Below, one piece after another: positions 36,182 through 45,306 of a DNA stretch of 64,000 bases. Within the stretch, counting starts at the first letter, position 1, and every line of letters starts with the position of its first letter. The notes below the pieces were generated by a model, which was not told the origin of the DNA, searched no databases, and saw nothing but the letters and a program-made list of their open reading frames with translations. Source of the DNA: Pseudomonas sp. FP1742 (lineage in GTDB: Bacteria; Pseudomonadota; Gammaproteobacteria; Pseudomonadales; Pseudomonadaceae); NCBI RefSeq assembly GCF_030687145.1, contig NZ_CP117460.1, positions 310,001 through 374,000 of the forward strand, written 5' to 3'. A program made the translations under genes and the position numbers.

Positions 36182-36892
36182 ATGAGCAATTCGAAAAAAG
36201 TCATCGTTATCACTGGCGCATCCCAAGGCCTCGGCGCAGGCATGGTCAAGGCTTTCCGTGACCTCGATTACAAGGTTGTCGCCACCTCGCGTTCGATCAA
36301 ACCGTCCACCGACCCGGACATCCTCACCGTGGCGGGCGACATTGGCGACCCGGCAGTCGCTCAGCAAGTCATTCGTGAAGCGATCACCCGTTTTGGCCGC
36401 ATCGACACCCTGGTCAACAACGCCGGGATCTTCGTCGCCAAGCCGTTCACTGCTTACACCCCTGAAGACTATGCCGCGGTGCTGTCGGTGAACCTGAATG
36501 GTTTCTTCTACATCACTCAGCTTGCGATTGCCGAGATGGAAAAACAGGGTAAAGGCCACGTCGTCAACATCACCACCAGCCTGGTGGACCACGCGATTGA
36601 CGGTGTGCCATCGGTACTGGCGTCGTTGACCAAGGGTGGCTTGAACGCGGCGACTAAATCCCTGGCCATCGAGTACGCCAAGCGCGGGATTCGGGTGAAT
36701 GCGGTTAGCCCTGGCATCATCAAGACGCCGATGCATGGTGAGGAAACCCATGAAGCGCTGGGGAGTTTGCACCCGGTTGGGCATATGGGCGAAATCGGCG
36801 ATATCGCTCAGGCTGTGGTGTATCTGGACAGCGCCAACTTTGTCACCGGGGAAATCCTGCACGTTGATGGTGGGCAGAGTGCGGGTCACTAA
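36182..36892 (+). CDS. SDR-family protein lacking the catalytic tyrosine
   Basis: A 236-residue Rossmann protein. TGASQGLGAGM (residues 11-21) is the NAD(P) site, NNAG is at 79-82 and N104 lies in SVNLNGFFY. Ser133 (NITTS) and Lys151 (LTKGG) are in place, but the position of the YxxxK tyrosine is Ala147 (VLASLTK). Ordinary SDR proton transfer would be impaired, so it may bind cofactor without classic redox catalysis or use another residue. The upstream reading to 36140 has no ribosome site; 36182 follows GAGG. Third gene of the tautomerase-FrnE-SDR run. Confidence 0.88.
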   Translation: MSNSKKVIVITGASQGLGAGMVKAFRDLDYKVVATSRSIKPSTDPDILTVAGDIGDPAVAQQVIREAITRFGRIDTLVNNAGIFVAKPFTAYTPEDYAAVLSVNLNGFFYITQLAIAEMEKQGKGHVVNITTSLVDHAIDGVPSVLASLTKGGLNAATKSLAIEYAKRGIRVNAVSPGIIKTPMHGEETHEALGSLHPVGHMGEIGDIAQAVVYLDSANFVTGEILHVDGGQSAGH

Positions 36893-36910
36893 GACCTGTT
36901 TTTTAAACAT

Positions 36911-36962
36911 CAGAAACAACAAAGCCCTCGCGTTTTTGCGAGGGCTTTGTTTTGTATGGTGC
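36911..36962. repeat. 52-bp repeat, copy 1: terminator plus TTGTATGGTGC end
   Basis: Contains a terminator stem (AACAAAGCCCTCGCG/CGCGAGGGCTTTGTT-like) and ends TTGTATGGTGC. Copy 2 at 38950-39001 is identical except for four stem/loop positions, of which the stem changes compensate each other. The end matches the bases flanking and starting the tRNA-Thr 3' end at 48956. It probably marks an old tRNA-Thr attachment junction as well as ending the SDR operon. Confidence 0.75.
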
Positions 36963-37206
36963 ACGCTTTACCAGCACGTGCATCATCCGAAGATCGTCTC
37001 TTAGCCAACCCGCCAAGTCTGATAACTCCAGGTACTGAGCGGTACGTCATTGCGCCCGAAAAGTCTAAATCCATCCTGTTGTTTCTACGATGGTTAAGAG
37101 TTCATTTGCTGAAGTCGTGCTGCAGCCGGCTCTGGCATGGCCGCCAGGGAACTAAACTAGTTATATCTCTATAGAAGATGTCTCTACAGAGGTAAGGAGG
37201 TGTCAA

Positions 37207-37605
37207 ATGGCCATTCGTGATACCTATCAGGAAATTGAACAGACCCTGGGTCTGGTTCCGGAGTGGATCAAGCAGATGCCGGAAGGCGGCGCGATCGGAT
37301 TCTGGGGCGTAGCCCGGGATTTCTGGCTGGCAGATACCAAGATTCCTAATAAGTACAAGGAGTTGATAGGTCTGGCGGTATCCGGGGCGACCCGTTGCAA
37401 GTATTGCGCTCTGTTCCATACCGAAGCCGCGCGCTTGTTTGGCGCGAGCGATGAGGAAATTTCCGAAGCCAGCTTTATGGGCTCGCTGACCATGATGGGC
37501 AGCACCTTTATTAACGCCCAGCAGATCGACTACGAGCAGTTCCGGCAGGAAACGCTGAGTATCGTCCGGTATGTCAAAGATCACTCGCAACCCAAAGCCG
37601 CATAA
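37207..37605 (+). CDS. Carboxymuconolactone decarboxylase/AhpD-family protein
   Basis: A 132-residue all-helical protein. CKYCALFH near residues 64-71 is the CxxCxxxH redox motif of the AhpD/CMD family, which acts in peroxide defence or as decarboxylase. TAAGGAGGTG lies before the ATG as a strong ribosome site. The next gene starts inside its 3' end. It opens the cargo block between the two 52-bp repeats. Confidence 0.9.
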   Translation: MAIRDTYQEIEQTLGLVPEWIKQMPEGGAIGFWGVARDFWLADTKIPNKYKELIGLAVSGATRCKYCALFHTEAARLFGASDEEISEASFMGSLTMMGSTFINAQQIDYEQFRQETLSIVRYVKDHSQPKAA

Positions 37606-37927
37606 GCCGTTGCGAGAACCTGCCCTTCGCCAGCTGACGAAGGATAAGTTGATTGCAATCACCAGCGGTGGTCCCAGGACCACCGCTCGGTGGCAAGCGG
37701 CTGTGCTGCGAGCCATCAGCGAACTCATGCAATCCAGCGATACCGCCCGCGAAGAAAACCAGGACCTGCGCATCCCCTTCGCCAAAGCACTCCATGACCT
37801 CTATGCGGGACAGAAGTCCGACGCCGAGTTAACGGAAATGGTGTTGCTGATGCTGGAAGTGGAAACCGCCCCTTTTATTGGCAAAGAGCCTCAGCCAGGA
37901 ACGGTATCTGGGGACAATGACCTCTGA
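37571..37927 (+). CDS. Small hypothetical protein overlapping the AhpD-like gene
   Basis: A 118-residue product starting 35 bases inside the 3' end of the preceding gene in another frame. Composition is protein-like: a basic start (MSKITRNPKPHKPL), helices LRAISELMQSSDT and FAKALHDLYAG, and a long acidic helix around AELTEMVLLMLEVE. The overlap suggests translational coupling. No family recognised; the first in-frame methionine could also be non-functional. Confidence 0.5.
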   Translation: MSKITRNPKPHKPLREPALRQLTKDKLIAITSGGPRTTARWQAAVLRAISELMQSSDTAREENQDLRIPFAKALHDLYAGQKSDAELTEMVLLMLEVETAPFIGKEPQPGTVSGDNDL

Positions 37928-38106
37928 GAAGTGGAAAAGGGACAACTTTATGTTCCCAAATGGAAACCATCGTTTATCCCATGGTTTTGAGCAAAAAAGA
38001 CCTGCACGATTTGAGCTTGCTGACAGCGTCAACCTATAGTGCAGTGCCGGAGTTGCAAAGGATGCTCCAGGCTGATGATTTTCTTCCCAGGATGGATATT
38101 TACCCA

Positions 38107-38856
38107 ATGCTCAAGTTCAATGCTCATCTCGGCTTCCAATTCAATGAATTGCCTTTTCTGCAACGCATCGAAGCAGCCGCCGCAGCTGGTTTTCGGGCGG
38201 TGGAGTTCCCATCACCCTATGAGTTCGACGCGAGTCTCTTGGCCGACCATCTGGCTCAATACAGTCTGCCATTGATTCAATTCGCTGCACCGGCTGGCGT
38301 TACCAAAGGCATCGCTGCCTTGCAGGGCAAGGAGGAAGAGTTTCGCAACGGATTGCTCCGGGCCGCCAGCTATGCAAAGGCGCTGGCATGTTCGGATGTC
38401 CATATTATGTCTGGTGTTACGACGCAGGATGACGCAGGGCGTGTCTTCGGGAGCAACCTGGAGTATGCCGTCAAGTACTTCGAGGATCAGGGTTTGCGGC
38501 CGCTTATCGAAGTAATTTGTGCGCAGGAGATGCCGGGCTATTACATGGCTGACTTCAGCAAGGCGCAACAAGTGCTGGAAACCTTCCCGAGTGTCGGGCT
38601 GATCCTCGATCTTTACCATGCCCAGCTTCTGACTGGAGACGCAGCAGATATTCTGGCTCGGTTTTACGACAGAACAGTTCATGTGCAAATTGCCGACTGC
38701 CCGGGGCGCCACGAGCCGGGAACGGGGAGCATCGACTTTGCAGCCTTGTTCGCGGCACTGGAGCAGCGTGGCTACACAGGATGGATCGGGTGTGAATACC
38801 GGCCTTCCGGCTCTACGGTGGCGAGTCTTGACTGGATTAGGCAGTTAAGTGCTTAG
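38107..38856 (+). CDS. Hydroxypyruvate isomerase-like TIM-barrel protein
   Basis: A 249-residue AP-endonuclease-2/sugar isomerase barrel. LKFNAHLGFQFNELPFLQR is the N-terminal strand of the Hyi group, AAAAAGFRAVEFPSPYEFD the second, LIEVICAQEMPGYYM holds the metal-binding Glu, LILDLYHAQ the Asp/His and GCEYRPSG the last Glu. Hyi-type enzymes interconvert hydroxypyruvate and tartronate semialdehyde. The open frame reaches 37960, but the extra 49 residues are not family-like; 38092 is another possible start. Usual length about 255. Confidence 0.8.
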   Translation: MLKFNAHLGFQFNELPFLQRIEAAAAAGFRAVEFPSPYEFDASLLADHLAQYSLPLIQFAAPAGVTKGIAALQGKEEEFRNGLLRAASYAKALACSDVHIMSGVTTQDDAGRVFGSNLEYAVKYFEDQGLRPLIEVICAQEMPGYYMADFSKAQQVLETFPSVGLILDLYHAQLLTGDAADILARFYDRTVHVQIADCPGRHEPGTGSIDFAALFAALEQRGYTGWIGCEYRPSGSTVASLDWIRQLSA

Positions 38857-38949
38857 CGCTGAAGTGAAATTGTGATGGGGCGGTGTGCAGGTAGATTTGG
38901 CGCAGGGGAGGATTAAGACGGTATCTACAAGGGTTGTTTTTCTAGATGC

Positions 38950-39001
38950 CAGAAACAACAAAGCCCTCGTATTTCTACGAGGGCTTTGTTTTGTATGGTG
39001 C
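38950..39001. repeat. 52-bp repeat, copy 2: terminator next to the island end
   Basis: Terminator stem CAAAGCCCTCGTA/TACGAGGGCTTTG and then TTGTATGGTGC, which runs into the tRNA-Thr 3' remnant. Read on the minus strand it lies exactly where the original tRNA-Thr terminator would have been before the island entered. Confidence 0.75.
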
Positions 39002-39017
39002 GGCACCAGGAGTCGAA
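38991..39017. repeat. Distal attachment site: decayed copy of the tRNA-Thr 3' end
   Basis: TTGTATGGTGC-GGCACCAGGAGTCGAA, compared with TTGTATGGTGCCGGCACCAGGAATCGAA at 48956-48983 at the intact tRNA. One base is missing and one differs. This 27-base direct repeat bounds an insertion of about 10 kb with an integrase at the tRNA end. Confidence 0.82.
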
Positions 39018-39800
39018 AAATAACACAAGTGTATAATTTTTAAGATGATTATTGTTATTGGTGGGGAACTCTATCTCTAAATCTATCCCCAGATACTTGT
39101 CTGATCGCTTTCAGCTGTCAAAAATATCCAAAGCAGGATGCGTAGGGGACCACTTTGCGCCAGAATTGCTGTCGTGATTCACATGACCCCTATTTGGGGC
39201 CGCGGCGGTCTACTAACGGTTAACTGCAGCAAACGACTCATCTGCCTTTTTCGCGGGGACAGCTAACGGGCATATACAGTCATGGCGAACCTACAAACGC
39301 AGCTACGTCTCAGTGGTAGGCCGCGCCATCACACTCAATACCCATTAAATAGCGGCCAAGCTGGCAAGGATCGCGAACAGCCAGATCGATGAAGAAGCCT
39401 GCGGCACCGAGCGGAGGCTCGCACTGATAGCTTTGGCGCTCTAGCTCCTCAATAGCGGCGAATTCCCAGTCATAATCTGACGTCTGCCTGTTTCGCGGTT
39501 ATACAGCATATGGCCGATTCGGCGAACTGTAGGAAGTGGCGCAGGGCAAGCACGCCGCGGCTGCATATACCTGTAGTAAGGAAATCACTCCGCTCATCCT
39601 AACCAAACCTCATCAGGCCCCCGGCAAATTAAGGGGGGCGATGAGACTACTGACTACACTCTGAATCATTCGCACGACTTGTAAGCCCTAAATTCGGCGC
39701 TACTCTCTCCCTGCTGAAGTAGTTTTAATTTCTTTTGCGAACTCTATACTGAAAACGTCATCGCACACCAAGTGTAATATGTTACGGAAGAAACTAATAT
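39018..39800. other. Gene-free, probably decayed island DNA
   Basis: Nearly 800 bases with many stops in all frames and no protein-like stretch or complete terminator. It lies between the distal attachment site and the 3' end of the ATPase gene. It probably is the remnant of lost cargo; no transposon ends were identified with confidence. Confidence 0.55.
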
Positions 39801-41705
39801 TTACTCGGTGCGACACTTTGCAATGATAAAGTCGAACAGTGGTCTGAACGGGGCAAAGTATTCGGCCGATAATGTTGGAACGAAAGTTTTAGCGAACTCA
39901 ACTTTATCCCCAAAAAATTCAATAATTTCGCCACCACCAGGAGTCGGCCTCAGCCTAAACCATTTTCCCATTTGTTCTTCGCTATAGAAAAGCAACTCAA
40001 TAGACAAATGGGAGTCCTGGCCACGCCCCCATGGCTTACCTGTTTTGTCCAGAACTTGGCACTTGAGCGCATCAACATTAGGCACAGGAAGGAGCGTGGC
40101 GTAATGGTGAGGATAAACGAGTTGCTTTGTTAAACCTAGATGAGGGTCGGTGACTTCGTCACGTGCCTTCTTTAGACCATTCCAGTCATCGAAAGCCTCA
40201 TCAAAATCAAACAAGGCAAACATTTTCCGCTCAGGAAAGTTATTCTTCAAATCTTCGCGAGAAAATAGATTTCTTAAAAATATACGATCAAATGCATTTT
40301 GTATTCCGCAGGGACACTCTGCATCTGGATAAAGTTTTGACCAGGCCAATTCAAGAATCATTTCATCTGTGATTCCTTCTGCAAACAGAACTGCACCTGA
40401 TGTGCCTCGAAGGATATGATTTATATTTAATCTAGCTTCGCTCTCTGAGAACGAAATCAGTCCAGCAGACAGCGAACGGATAATTTCATCTTTATTCGCC
40501 CTACGGGACGAGACTTTGGTCCCATCAAATGAAATCAGATTTATCTGATTCTGGTCAGCGCTAGTAATAGTAGACGCACTGTGACTACTCATTAGTATAT
40601 GGTTATTCCTTACAGCCTTACTCGTGATTTCGAACACCTGCTTGAGGAAAAGAAACTGCCATTCTGGATGTAAAAACGCATCTGGTTCATCAAGTAATGT
40701 CAAGCAGTTCCGGCCCTTGAAGAGCTCGACTATGGAATAAATATATACCGATTGAAACTGACCGTCGCTGAAGTGATTAAGGTTACCTTCACCTCCGGAG
40801 ATAAGCCGCAGGGGAACCGAGACATCCGCCAACATTCCCAATGTTTTTAGATTGTCAAAATAAAGGAATAAATCCTGCAATTTATCTGCGAATGCCTGCT
40901 GAAGCTTATTGATTGAAATATACAGTACATAACGATCGCTACCGGAAAGATAGCCCTCAGTAACTGTTAGCCCTTCTGAATTTCCCCAAGTACAGCTCCT
41001 CAGAATATCCAAAAAGTCCTTAGTAATACCCTGAGCTTTCCAATATCGATCATCATCATTATTTTCGAAATTGAACTCATCTTTTCCTTCGGCATACTCG
41101 GGGCGCCGCAACTCGATACGGAGTACAGGTTCGGTGACTTCAACGGTCCCAGGCTTGGTGATGCCTAGTTTTTCGATTCCCAGCTTTTTAGAAATAAACG
41201 TACGAGCTGTAGTTCCTTCAGGCTGCACTAGTAGCACCGCAAGCAACAGAGCTTTGTACTCAGGTCCGATACCAATGAAACGCCGTGAATCTTCAAGGCT
41301 GGCTCCCTTGATGCGGCGCCGAAAACTCTCCGTGTAGCTATCTATAAGATTTGATACGGTAGTGTTGTGGCCAGAGTAATAAATCAGCACATTATCAGGA
41401 AACGGTGTTTGGCCTAGACTTGTACGATTTTGGTCCTTGTTGATACGCAGCTTACCGCCATTCCACTCAATCTCGGTCTCGATACCGTCGATCTCGTAGT
41501 TTATTTTGTAGTCGAACGCTATCTCATTATCGGCTCGTTCCAGCTGATCGAGATGGCGAAAAATCTCAATAAGAGCTTCAAATAGATTGGATTTTCCACT
41601 GCCGTTAGTACCGACAAAAACGTCGATAAAATTGCTGTCTTCAAAGATAAGAGAAAAGTCACGTAAGTTTTTGTACTGGGCGATGTAAAGAGATTTTAGG
41701 CGCAT
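39801..41705 (-). CDS. ABC-type ATPase with C-terminal TOPRIM-like nuclease domain (OLD-like), third gene of the hsdMS operon
   Basis: A 634-residue protein. The N-terminal SMC/RecF-like ATPase has Walker A GTNGSGKS (32-39), signature FSDGQ (312-316), Walker B LLDEP (337-341) and an H-loop His in LMSSHSAST (near 375). The C-terminal part has FAEGITDEMIL (Glu443) and ALFDFDEAFDD (Asp500, Asp502), the acidic set of TOPRIM nucleases such as OLD. The start is the ATG at 41705, ten bases after the hsdS stop; the upstream extension overlaps hsdS and is not family-like. Its place as last gene of an hsdM-hsdS operon without hsdR suggests that it is the effector. PARIS, RloA-like and OLD/Gabija proteins are relatives to compare. 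Confidence 0.88.
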   Translation of the reverse strand: MRLKSLYIAQYKNLRDFSLIFEDSNFIDVFVGTNGSGKSNLFEALIEIFRHLDQLERADNEIAFDYKINYEIDGIETEIEWNGGKLRINKDQNRTSLGQTPFPDNVLIYYSGHNTTVSNLIDSYTESFRRRIKGASLEDSRRFIGIGPEYKALLLAVLLVQPEGTTARTFISKKLGIEKLGITKPGTVEVTEPVLRIELRRPEYAEGKDEFNFENNDDDRYWKAQGITKDFLDILRSCTWGNSEGLTVTEGYLSGSDRYVLYISINKLQQAFADKLQDLFLYFDNLKTLGMLADVSVPLRLISGGEGNLNHFSDGQFQSVYIYSIVELFKGRNCLTLLDEPDAFLHPEWQFLFLKQVFEITSKAVRNNHILMSSHSASTITSADQNQINLISFDGTKVSSRRANKDEIIRSLSAGLISFSESEARLNINHILRGTSGAVLFAEGITDEMILELAWSKLYPDAECPCGIQNAFDRIFLRNLFSREDLKNNFPERKMFALFDFDEAFDDWNGLKKARDEVTDPHLGLTKQLVYPHHYATLLPVPNVDALKCQVLDKTGKPWGRGQDSHLSIELLFYSEEQMGKWFRLRPTPGGGEIIEFFGDKVEFAKTFVPTLSAEYFAPFRPLFDFIIAKCRTE

Positions 41706-41715
41706 ATATAGGTAC

Positions 41716-43431
41716 TCACGCCTGTGCCAGGACGGATTTAAGTAGTTCAGCCTGCTTCGTAGTAGAGGCTTGAATCTGATGCTCCAACGCATCGCATAAC
41801 TTCATGAGGCGTTCAACGCTATCAACAATTTTCTTTTGTGTTTCAAAAGGTGGTAGTGGTATTGGAAGGCTGACTAGCGCTTGTTGGTTGATTTTTGGCA
41901 TCGTCCCAGAAGTACCTGACGCATTGCTCCGAAAATAGTCACGACTTTGCTCAGAGCTCATAACGTAATATACGTAGTCAGTATCAACTTCTTTAGTTAG
42001 TCTAATCTTCATCATAAGATCAGGGTAGATATATTTTTTTGATTCCCCTCGATAGACTGCGGACACACCAACGTATTCCATCGAATTTCCCCTTTGAACC
42101 AATATATCTCCGTCCTGAAGCCATAACTTCGAGTCCTCGGGCACGTCAATATCAAGGTACTTGTAAAACTCCTCCTTGAACTTTCCGCTAGTTGTGGCAC
42201 TCAGAGTAAGAGAACGCACTTTTGTTTCATATTCGACAGCTTTAGGAGAAAAACCATTTGAGGGACCGAAAATGATTAAATCTTGAAGATGGACCCATTG
42301 CCATCCGTCGGGCAAAGGGTAAGACATATTCTCCGACGTCAAGGGCCGCTGTGGCTTAGGCGCCTTGATTTTTCCCTCCTTGAGCAGCAAATTTTTTTCG
42401 CTGTGAATTTTTTGTATCAAAAAATTGGAAGGTGACGCATTTTGGATCGACGGCACAAGTTTTCCTAGAACCGCCAGTTGTATAATAGCCTTGCGCAGTT
42501 CGGTAACGTTTTGCGTGACCGTGTAAAGTTCGGAAAAGTGCCGACCAATAAAGTCTTGTGCGCGCAGTTGGTCATGTGCTGCTGAGGAGGTCAACAGTTG
42601 CTTAATAGCTGCTGCATTAATGGTGATCCTTTTTTTCTTTCGCTCCGCACGTAGTTTTTCCAGCGTATCGCAGCGTGCCATCAACTCGTCAAGTTTGGTA
42701 ACAATGCGGTGTTGCTCCGCCAAAGGCGGCAACGGAATAAGATGAGAGAGAACTGTCGATGTGTTTAGCTCGATCTGATTTGTTGTGCCGGACGCGAAAC
42801 TCTCGATTTTCGATTGAACCATAGGACTTTGAATCCAGCGCCAAAGGAAGCTCTTATCAATCAATAACGAACGAACAACTGTCACGTGCGTGTCAGCTAC
42901 TAGCTTTGCCCCATCAAAAGAGTCAGGAACTAAGCAGGCTCGGCCAATAGTACCTGTCCCTGTCGAATTCCACAGAAGATCGCCACGGCGTAGAAATCGG
43001 ATTGATTCATAATTTTCTAATGAAGAAGGATCAATATACCGGGCCGGCTCTATATCTAACCCATTCCAGCGGACACACTTTTGAGAAATCACTTTATTTG
43101 GTGAGATTTCCACATAGCTTGGACTTTTACCCCGCTGAATATATGAGCAGATAGAGCCGAGTCGCACCCAAATCCATCCCTGTGGCAGTGCGTATGGTTT
43201 TTCCTCAGTAGTTACTGGCCGCAGTGGTTTTGGAACTTTGATCTGACCTTCCGCTTGTAACCTGCTTTTATTGGCTTCGATCTCTGCGAACAATTCACTA
43301 CCTGGCTGGTCATTCGGATCTTGCGAAACGAGTTTGCCTTGCATGGCCAGCGTCAAAATAAATTCACGCAGTTTCTCTACGCCATTAGGTGCTTCAAAGG
43401 CAGCGTCAAAATGCGATGCTCTAATTACCAT
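41716..43431 (-). CDS. hsdS: Type I restriction-modification specificity subunit HsdS
   Basis: A 571-residue DNA-recognition subunit with two target-recognition domains, each opening with a conserved L-P-x-G-W-x-W-V-x-L phrase (near residues 85-95 and 370-380). Each is followed by a coiled-coil spacer: LPPLAEQHRIVTKLDELMARCDTLEK and LPPFETQKKIVDSVERLMKLCDALEH. The length and two-fold layout are those of a full, non-truncated HsdS. The start overlaps the hsdM stop by one base (TAATG). It defines a two-part asymmetric target; the sequence cannot be read from here. Confidence 0.94.
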   Translation of the reverse strand: MVIRASHFDAAFEAPNGVEKLREFILTLAMQGKLVSQDPNDQPGSELFAEIEANKSRLQAEGQIKVPKPLRPVTTEEKPYALPQGWIWVRLGSICSYIQRGKSPSYVEISPNKVISQKCVRWNGLDIEPARYIDPSSLENYESIRFLRRGDLLWNSTGTGTIGRACLVPDSFDGAKLVADTHVTVVRSLLIDKSFLWRWIQSPMVQSKIESFASGTTNQIELNTSTVLSHLIPLPPLAEQHRIVTKLDELMARCDTLEKLRAERKKKRITINAAAIKQLLTSSAAHDQLRAQDFIGRHFSELYTVTQNVTELRKAIIQLAVLGKLVPSIQNASPSNFLIQKIHSEKNLLLKEGKIKAPKPQRPLTSENMSYPLPDGWQWVHLQDLIIFGPSNGFSPKAVEYETKVRSLTLSATTSGKFKEEFYKYLDIDVPEDSKLWLQDGDILVQRGNSMEYVGVSAVYRGESKKYIYPDLMMKIRLTKEVDTDYVYYVMSSEQSRDYFRSNASGTSGTMPKINQQALVSLPIPLPPFETQKKIVDSVERLMKLCDALEHQIQASTTKQAELLKSVLAQA

Positions 43432-44912
43432 TAGAGAGGTCCTGTCGCAGTTTTGAGCGCTGTCAACAGTTCAGCTTTCAGGGTCTCTTGAACCTCCTGC
43501 AACTGACGGGAAATCTGTTGATACTCAGCCATCAGTTCTTCAGGATCGCTATGTTCGATTTCAAATTTATAGGGGTTCTTGCCTACTTTATCGAGGTTGT
43601 AATTTTCTTCTACAATCTGCGTAGCTGAGACCTTCCAAGCGTTTGGGGTCGTTTTACGACCTTTCCGTGCCGCTCCACCCCACCAGGCTTTTTCAAGATC
43701 GAACTCTTCGATGGTTAGAGGCTTACCACGTGAATAGCTTTTGTAACCAGCTGGGTAGGGATGCTCAAAGAACCAAACATCTTTGGTAGGGCCACCTTTT
43801 TCGAAGAACAGGATATTGGTGGAAATACTGGTGTAGGGCGCAAAAACGCCCTTGGGCAGACGCACGATGGTGTGGAGATTAAACTCCTCTAGAAGCTCAC
43901 GTTTGAGTGTTGTTTTGACACCTTCGCCGAACAAAAAGCCATCCGGTAACACTACAGCAGCGCGACCAGTGTCATGTTTGAGCAATCGCATGATTAGTGC
44001 CATGAAAAGGTCAGCTGTTTCGCGGGTTTGATACTTTGCGAGAAAATTCTTTTCGATGTCATCCTCTTCCATGCCTCCAAAAGGCGGATTGGTTATGATG
44101 ATATCTACGCTGTCGAGTGCGCTATAGTCTTTGAAGGGACGGGCCAGTGTGTTTTCATGGCGAATATTTGTAGGAATATCAATTCCGTGCAACATCACAT
44201 TGGTCATAGCCAACATATGAGGCAGAGGCTTTTTCTCCACACCATGGATGCTTTCTTGCAGGCGCTGCCGGTCTACCGGTGTTTTAACTAATTTCTTGAG
44301 ACTTTCGATGGCGCAGGTGAGAAAACCTCCTGTGCCGCAAGCTGGGTCAAGGATACTTTCGCCGATTTGGGGATCGAGGACATCGACCATAAACTGGGTG
44401 ACTGCACGCGGAGTATAGTACTCGCCCGCATTGCCAGCGGATTGTAAGTCAGCCAAGATTTTTTCGTAGATATCGTTGAATAGATGGCGATCATTGGGAG
44501 AATTGAAATCCACATCTTCTTCGATGGTATTGATTACCTGACGTAGCAGAGTACCAGACTTCATATAGTTGTAGGCATCTTCAAAAACCGAGCCTATGAC
44601 GCGTCCATGAGCCGACACACCCGCAGAGATTGCCAGCTTCTTCAGCGAGGGGAAAAGATCATTATTGACGAAGTCAATTAGTTCGTCTCCGGTCATACCG
44701 TCCGAGCTTTTTGCCCAATTCTTCCAACGAAAACGGCTCTGCAGCGGCGACTTGTAACCAGCAATGCTGGTTAGCCATTCCTGCTCTTTGTCATCGAAAA
44801 TTTTCAGAAACAGCAGCCAGCAGATCTGGCTGATGCGTTGGGCGTCGCCATCGATACCGACGTCTTTTCGCATGATGTCCTGAATGGATTTGATGAGGGT
44901 TGCGAGAGACAT
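43431..44912 (-). CDS. hsdM: Type I restriction-modification methyltransferase subunit HsdM
   Basis: A 493-residue N6-adenine methyltransferase. The N-terminal helical HsdM_N domain covers residues about 5-130; then EYYTPRAVTQFMVD, the AdoMet motif DPACGTGGF (189-197) and catalytic motif NPPFGG (275-280) are all intact. It is the first gene of the operon with hsdS and the ATPase-TOPRIM gene. No hsdR is found anywhere in the window, so as it stands it can modify DNA but not restrict it by the classical route. Confidence 0.96.
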   Translation of the reverse strand: MSLATLIKSIQDIMRKDVGIDGDAQRISQICWLLFLKIFDDKEQEWLTSIAGYKSPLQSRFRWKNWAKSSDGMTGDELIDFVNNDLFPSLKKLAISAGVSAHGRVIGSVFEDAYNYMKSGTLLRQVINTIEEDVDFNSPNDRHLFNDIYEKILADLQSAGNAGEYYTPRAVTQFMVDVLDPQIGESILDPACGTGGFLTCAIESLKKLVKTPVDRQRLQESIHGVEKKPLPHMLAMTNVMLHGIDIPTNIRHENTLARPFKDYSALDSVDIIITNPPFGGMEEDDIEKNFLAKYQTRETADLFMALIMRLLKHDTGRAAVVLPDGFLFGEGVKTTLKRELLEEFNLHTIVRLPKGVFAPYTSISTNILFFEKGGPTKDVWFFEHPYPAGYKSYSRGKPLTIEEFDLEKAWWGGAARKGRKTTPNAWKVSATQIVEENYNLDKVGKNPYKFEIEHSDPEELMAEYQQISRQLQEVQETLKAELLTALKTATGPL

Positions 44913-45306
44913 GATTACTTCCTAACATTAATTTTTCAGGTGGCGCGCTGCGTTTGTTCGAATACGTAGATGACTTATAGATCTTACCGCCGAAAACTCA
45001 GAATGAATGCAAGGGTGACGGTGATGGCATTGCATCCTAGAGTCAATGGACGTAGGGGCGATTCAGTCTTTCCGGCCAAGAAAGCCTTGGCTCACTGGGT
45101 AGTCACTGCTTCCTCCTCTCAACCTGGCAGGGAAGAATGTATAGCTGATATCGCCAGGTTGACCGCAGGCATGACTAGGCCACAATTTTTTAGCCTCACT
45201 CCAAGAGGCGCAACTCGGCAAAAATGGGCGTAGCGCCGAGCGCCTGCTTGTGGCCGGCCGCGAACAGATACATTGTCGACCGTGGCTATCGAAATTCGAT
45301 GCTCGT
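44913..45306. other. Gene-free stretch upstream of hsdM
   Basis: About 390 bases holding the presumed promoter of the hsdM operon. Short open frames (for example 44970-45233 on +) have no protein-like character. No clear operator or regulator gene is seen. Confidence 0.5.

Noticed and set aside
39018..39800. Insertion sequence remnant at the distal island end
   Set aside because: Some short stretches look transposon-like, but no transposase frame or paired ends could be shown.
44970..45233. 87-codon + strand frame upstream of hsdM
   Set aside because: Composition is random-like, it overlaps another poor frame on the other strand, and there is no ribosome site.
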